A stretch of 64,000 nucleotides of DNA, from the NCBI GenBank assembly GCA_963711595.1, contig CAVQER010000004.1, positions 1 through 64,000 of the forward strand, in the 5' to 3' direction. Positions 62,480 to 64,000 of the stretch are shown piece after piece; positions within the stretch are counted from its first letter, which is position 1, and every line of letters starts with the position of its first letter. The translations under genes were made by a program, and so were the position numbers. The notes beneath the pieces were generated by a model. That model ran no database searches, was not told the DNA's origin, and worked only from the letters and a program-made list of their open reading frames with translations. Origin of the DNA: JAUSIF01 sp963711595 (GTDB taxonomy: Bacteria; Pseudomonadota; Alphaproteobacteria; Rhizobiales; Xanthobacteraceae).

Positions 62480-64000
62480 CTAGATTGAGCTCGGAAGCGC
62501 GGTCGTCGCGATTTCGCAGACGAGCCCCTCCGGGCGCCATTCGAAGCGCACATCGCCGCCCAGCTGGTCGCGGACCGTCCGCTCGATGATCTTCGTGCCG
62601 AAACCCTGGCGCGTGGGCGGCTTGACAGGCGGACCGCTCGCCTCGACCCAGCGGAGGACCAGCGCCCCGTCCGCTGCAAGCCGCCAGTCGACCTCGATGC
62701 TGCCGCTTGGCGTCAATAGCGCGCCGTATTTCACGGCATTCGTGGTCAACTCGTGCAACACCATCGCCATCGCCTGGGCGGCAGTTGGATTCAGCAGCAG
62801 ATTTGGCCCGCTGCTCCGGGCCCGCAGTTCGTTTTCCCGCCGGTACGGGGCGAGCTGTTCGGATACTAGTTGCTGCAGGTGCGCGCCGACCCAACTTGAT
62901 TCCGAGAGAATCGAGTGGACACTCGCCAAGGCCTGCAGGCGCCCTTCGACGGCTGTCCTGAAATCCTCGATGGTCTCGGCGGGCGTGAGCTGCACGATAG
63001 CCTGTGTGAGCGCGAGCAGGTTCTTGGCGCGGTGATCGACCTCGCGAGCGAGCAATGCGATGCGCTCGTCCGACCGCTTGCGCTCGGTGATGTCGCGCGC
63101 GATTTTCGATGCGCCGATGAGCTTGCCTTCCGCGTTCTTGATCGGAGAAATCCCCAGGGAGACCTCGACCAGACTGCCGTCCTTGCGCTGGCGGATGGTT
63201 TCGAAATGCTCGATGCGCTCGCCACGTCCGATGCGCTGAAGAATCGACTGCTCTTCGTCCTGACGGTCCGCGGGAATGAGGATCGTGACCGGTTTACCGA
63301 GCACCTCGTCGACGGCATACCCGAAGAGCCGCTGGGCACCCCAATTCCAGTTCGTGATCACACCATTGAGATCCTTCCCGACGATAGCGTCGTCGGAAAA
63401 GTCGACGATAGCCGCGCTCCGTTGCGTTTCGTTCAGCGACAACAACGCTTGATAAGCGGCCGCCGCGAACGTGCCGAGGTTCTTCATCACGCGCAGGTCT
63501 TCCGCGTCGAAGCGGCGGCTGGTGTCGTGAGCGACGACCCAGATCGTGCCGACGGCTTCTCCCCTGATATAGAAGGGAATCAGCAATGCTTCCTCAAGTA
63601 CCGGCTTGATCGGGGCCCAATAGGGAAAGTCGAGTTCGGGATGCGAGCACATGAGCGGAACGTTGCGGTCGAGGACCGTGCCGCAAGGTCCGAAATCGCG
63701 CGGCGTGCCGCCCCCGAGATGCGGAGCCCATTGTCCGGCGATCGCCCGCCAATGAAAGTTGGTCCTTCCGTCGCCATCCTCCAGCAAGCTGAGCCCGGCC
63801 GAATGAGCGCGGCATAGGGTCAGCGCCGTTTCGGCGAGCCTGTGTAATATGCCGGAGGGGGCGACCGCCATCTCCTGTGCCAAAGCGAGCAGCGCGCGGT
63901 TCTCGGCCACATGATCGGGAGGACGCGAAGGACGCCGGCTCAATTCGTCAATCGAGAGCATCGACTGGAGTTTGGGGATCGCGGCAGAGGCCGCCGCGCT
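62480..64000 (-). CDS. HWE-family sensor histidine kinase with GAF and PAS domains, 5' end outside window
   Basis: At least 506 residues. A GAF domain spans about 30-170 (HRLAETALTLCRAHSAGLSL), a PAS domain about 180-290 (IVDFSDDAIVGKDLNGVITN), then the kinase core: EVDHRAKNLLALTQAIVQLT with the phosphorylated His, LHELTTNAVKYGALLTPSGS (N box) and GFGTKIIERTVRD (G box). There is no membrane segment, so it is cytoplasmic. The ATG at 63961 has no ribosome site, and the frame stays open upstream to the window edge (SAAIPKLQSM), so the true start is probably outside. Confidence 0.92.
   Translation of the reverse strand, partial: SAAASAAIPKLQSMLSIDELSRRPSRPPDHVAENRALLALAQEMAVAPSGILHRLAETALTLCRAHSAGLSLLEDGDGRTNFHWRAIAGQWAPHLGGGTPRDFGPCGTVLDRNVPLMCSHPELDFPYWAPIKPVLEEALLIPFYIRGEAVGTIWVVAHDTSRRFDAEDLRVMKNLGTFAAAAYQALLSLNETQRSAAIVDFSDDAIVGKDLNGVITNWNWGAQRLFGYAVDEVLGKPVTILIPADRQDEEQSILQRIGRGERIEHFETIRQRKDGSLVEVSLGISPIKNAEGKLIGASKIARDITERKRSDERIALLAREVDHRAKNLLALTQAIVQLTPAETIEDFRTAVEGRLQALASVHSILSESSWVGAHLQQLVSEQLAPYRRENELRARSSGPNLLLNPTAAQAMAMVLHELTTNAVKYGALLTPSGSIEVDWRLAADGALVLRWVEASGPPVKPPTRQGFGTKIIERTVRDQLGGDVRFEWRPEGLVCEIATTALPSSI

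Overview
The window looks like chromosomal DNA of a Hyphomicrobiales alphaproteobacterium of the Bradyrhizobium/Xanthobacteraceae type. This is inferred from the B12-dependent ribonucleotide reductase, an Omp25/31-type beta-barrel porin, an ECF sigma factor paired with a DGPF protein, high GC, and long palindromic intergenic repeats ending in GTCATTCCGGG/CCCGGAATGAC. No tRNA, rRNA, CRISPR array or intact insertion sequence was seen.

Layout. 1-5.4 kb (minus): nrdJ, preceded by a structured leader, a promoter and a good NrdR box, then a MscS-type channel. 5.6-37.5 kb: a large exopolysaccharide locus. It holds an AsnB-like amidotransferase, a two-domain oxidoreductase, a heparinase II/III-like protein, a GDP-mannose dehydrogenase and several GT4 and GT2 glycosyltransferases. 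The export and assembly proteins are an OPX/Wza lipoprotein and a Wzc-type co-polymerase with tyrosine kinase, plus two O-antigen ligase/polymerase-like membrane proteins and a PglK-like ABC flippase. A beta-helix protein, a UDP-glucuronate decarboxylase, a PPP-type phosphatase and the initiating polyprenyl-phosphate sugar transferase complete it. 37.7-42.2 kb: Kef-type antiporter, porin and flavin monooxygenase, separated by repeats. 42.7-54.8 kb: a second sugar locus with a nucleotidyltransferase, UDP-glucose dehydrogenase, epimerases, PIG-L deacetylase, two GT2 enzymes, a 3,5-epimerase, a SAF-domain oxidoreductase and a C-methyltransferase; xthA lies inside it. 55-64 kb: a regulatory and small-protein island with two ECF sigma factors, a DGPF protein, a TetR regulator, three VOC proteins, two SRPBCC proteins, a methyltransferase and an HWE histidine kinase that runs off the window.

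How the genes fit together. The first sugar locus has nearly all parts of a Wzy-type capsule/EPS machine: initiation (35456-36928), chain extension, flipping (an ABC transporter in place of the usual Wzx), polymerisation, and length control/export (Wzc and OPX). The precursor enzymes point to uronic acids and xylose. The second locus points to a CDP- or dTDP-linked deoxy sugar with a C-methyl branch.

The most striking property of the sequence is the number of broken reading frames. At least ten single-base disruptions hit otherwise well-conserved genes: nrdJ, a small repeat protein, asnB, two GT4 genes, an ABC transporter, a GT2 gene, UXS (twice), a small unknown ORF and a SAF-domain oxidoreductase. 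Most look like one-base indels, which suggests sequencing or assembly error at least as strongly as decay. Other points worth following are three identical GGGGGTCCCCC palindromes in promoter regions, an exonuclease III lacking its active-site Asn, and a gene set that suggests an amidated uronic-acid polysaccharide.
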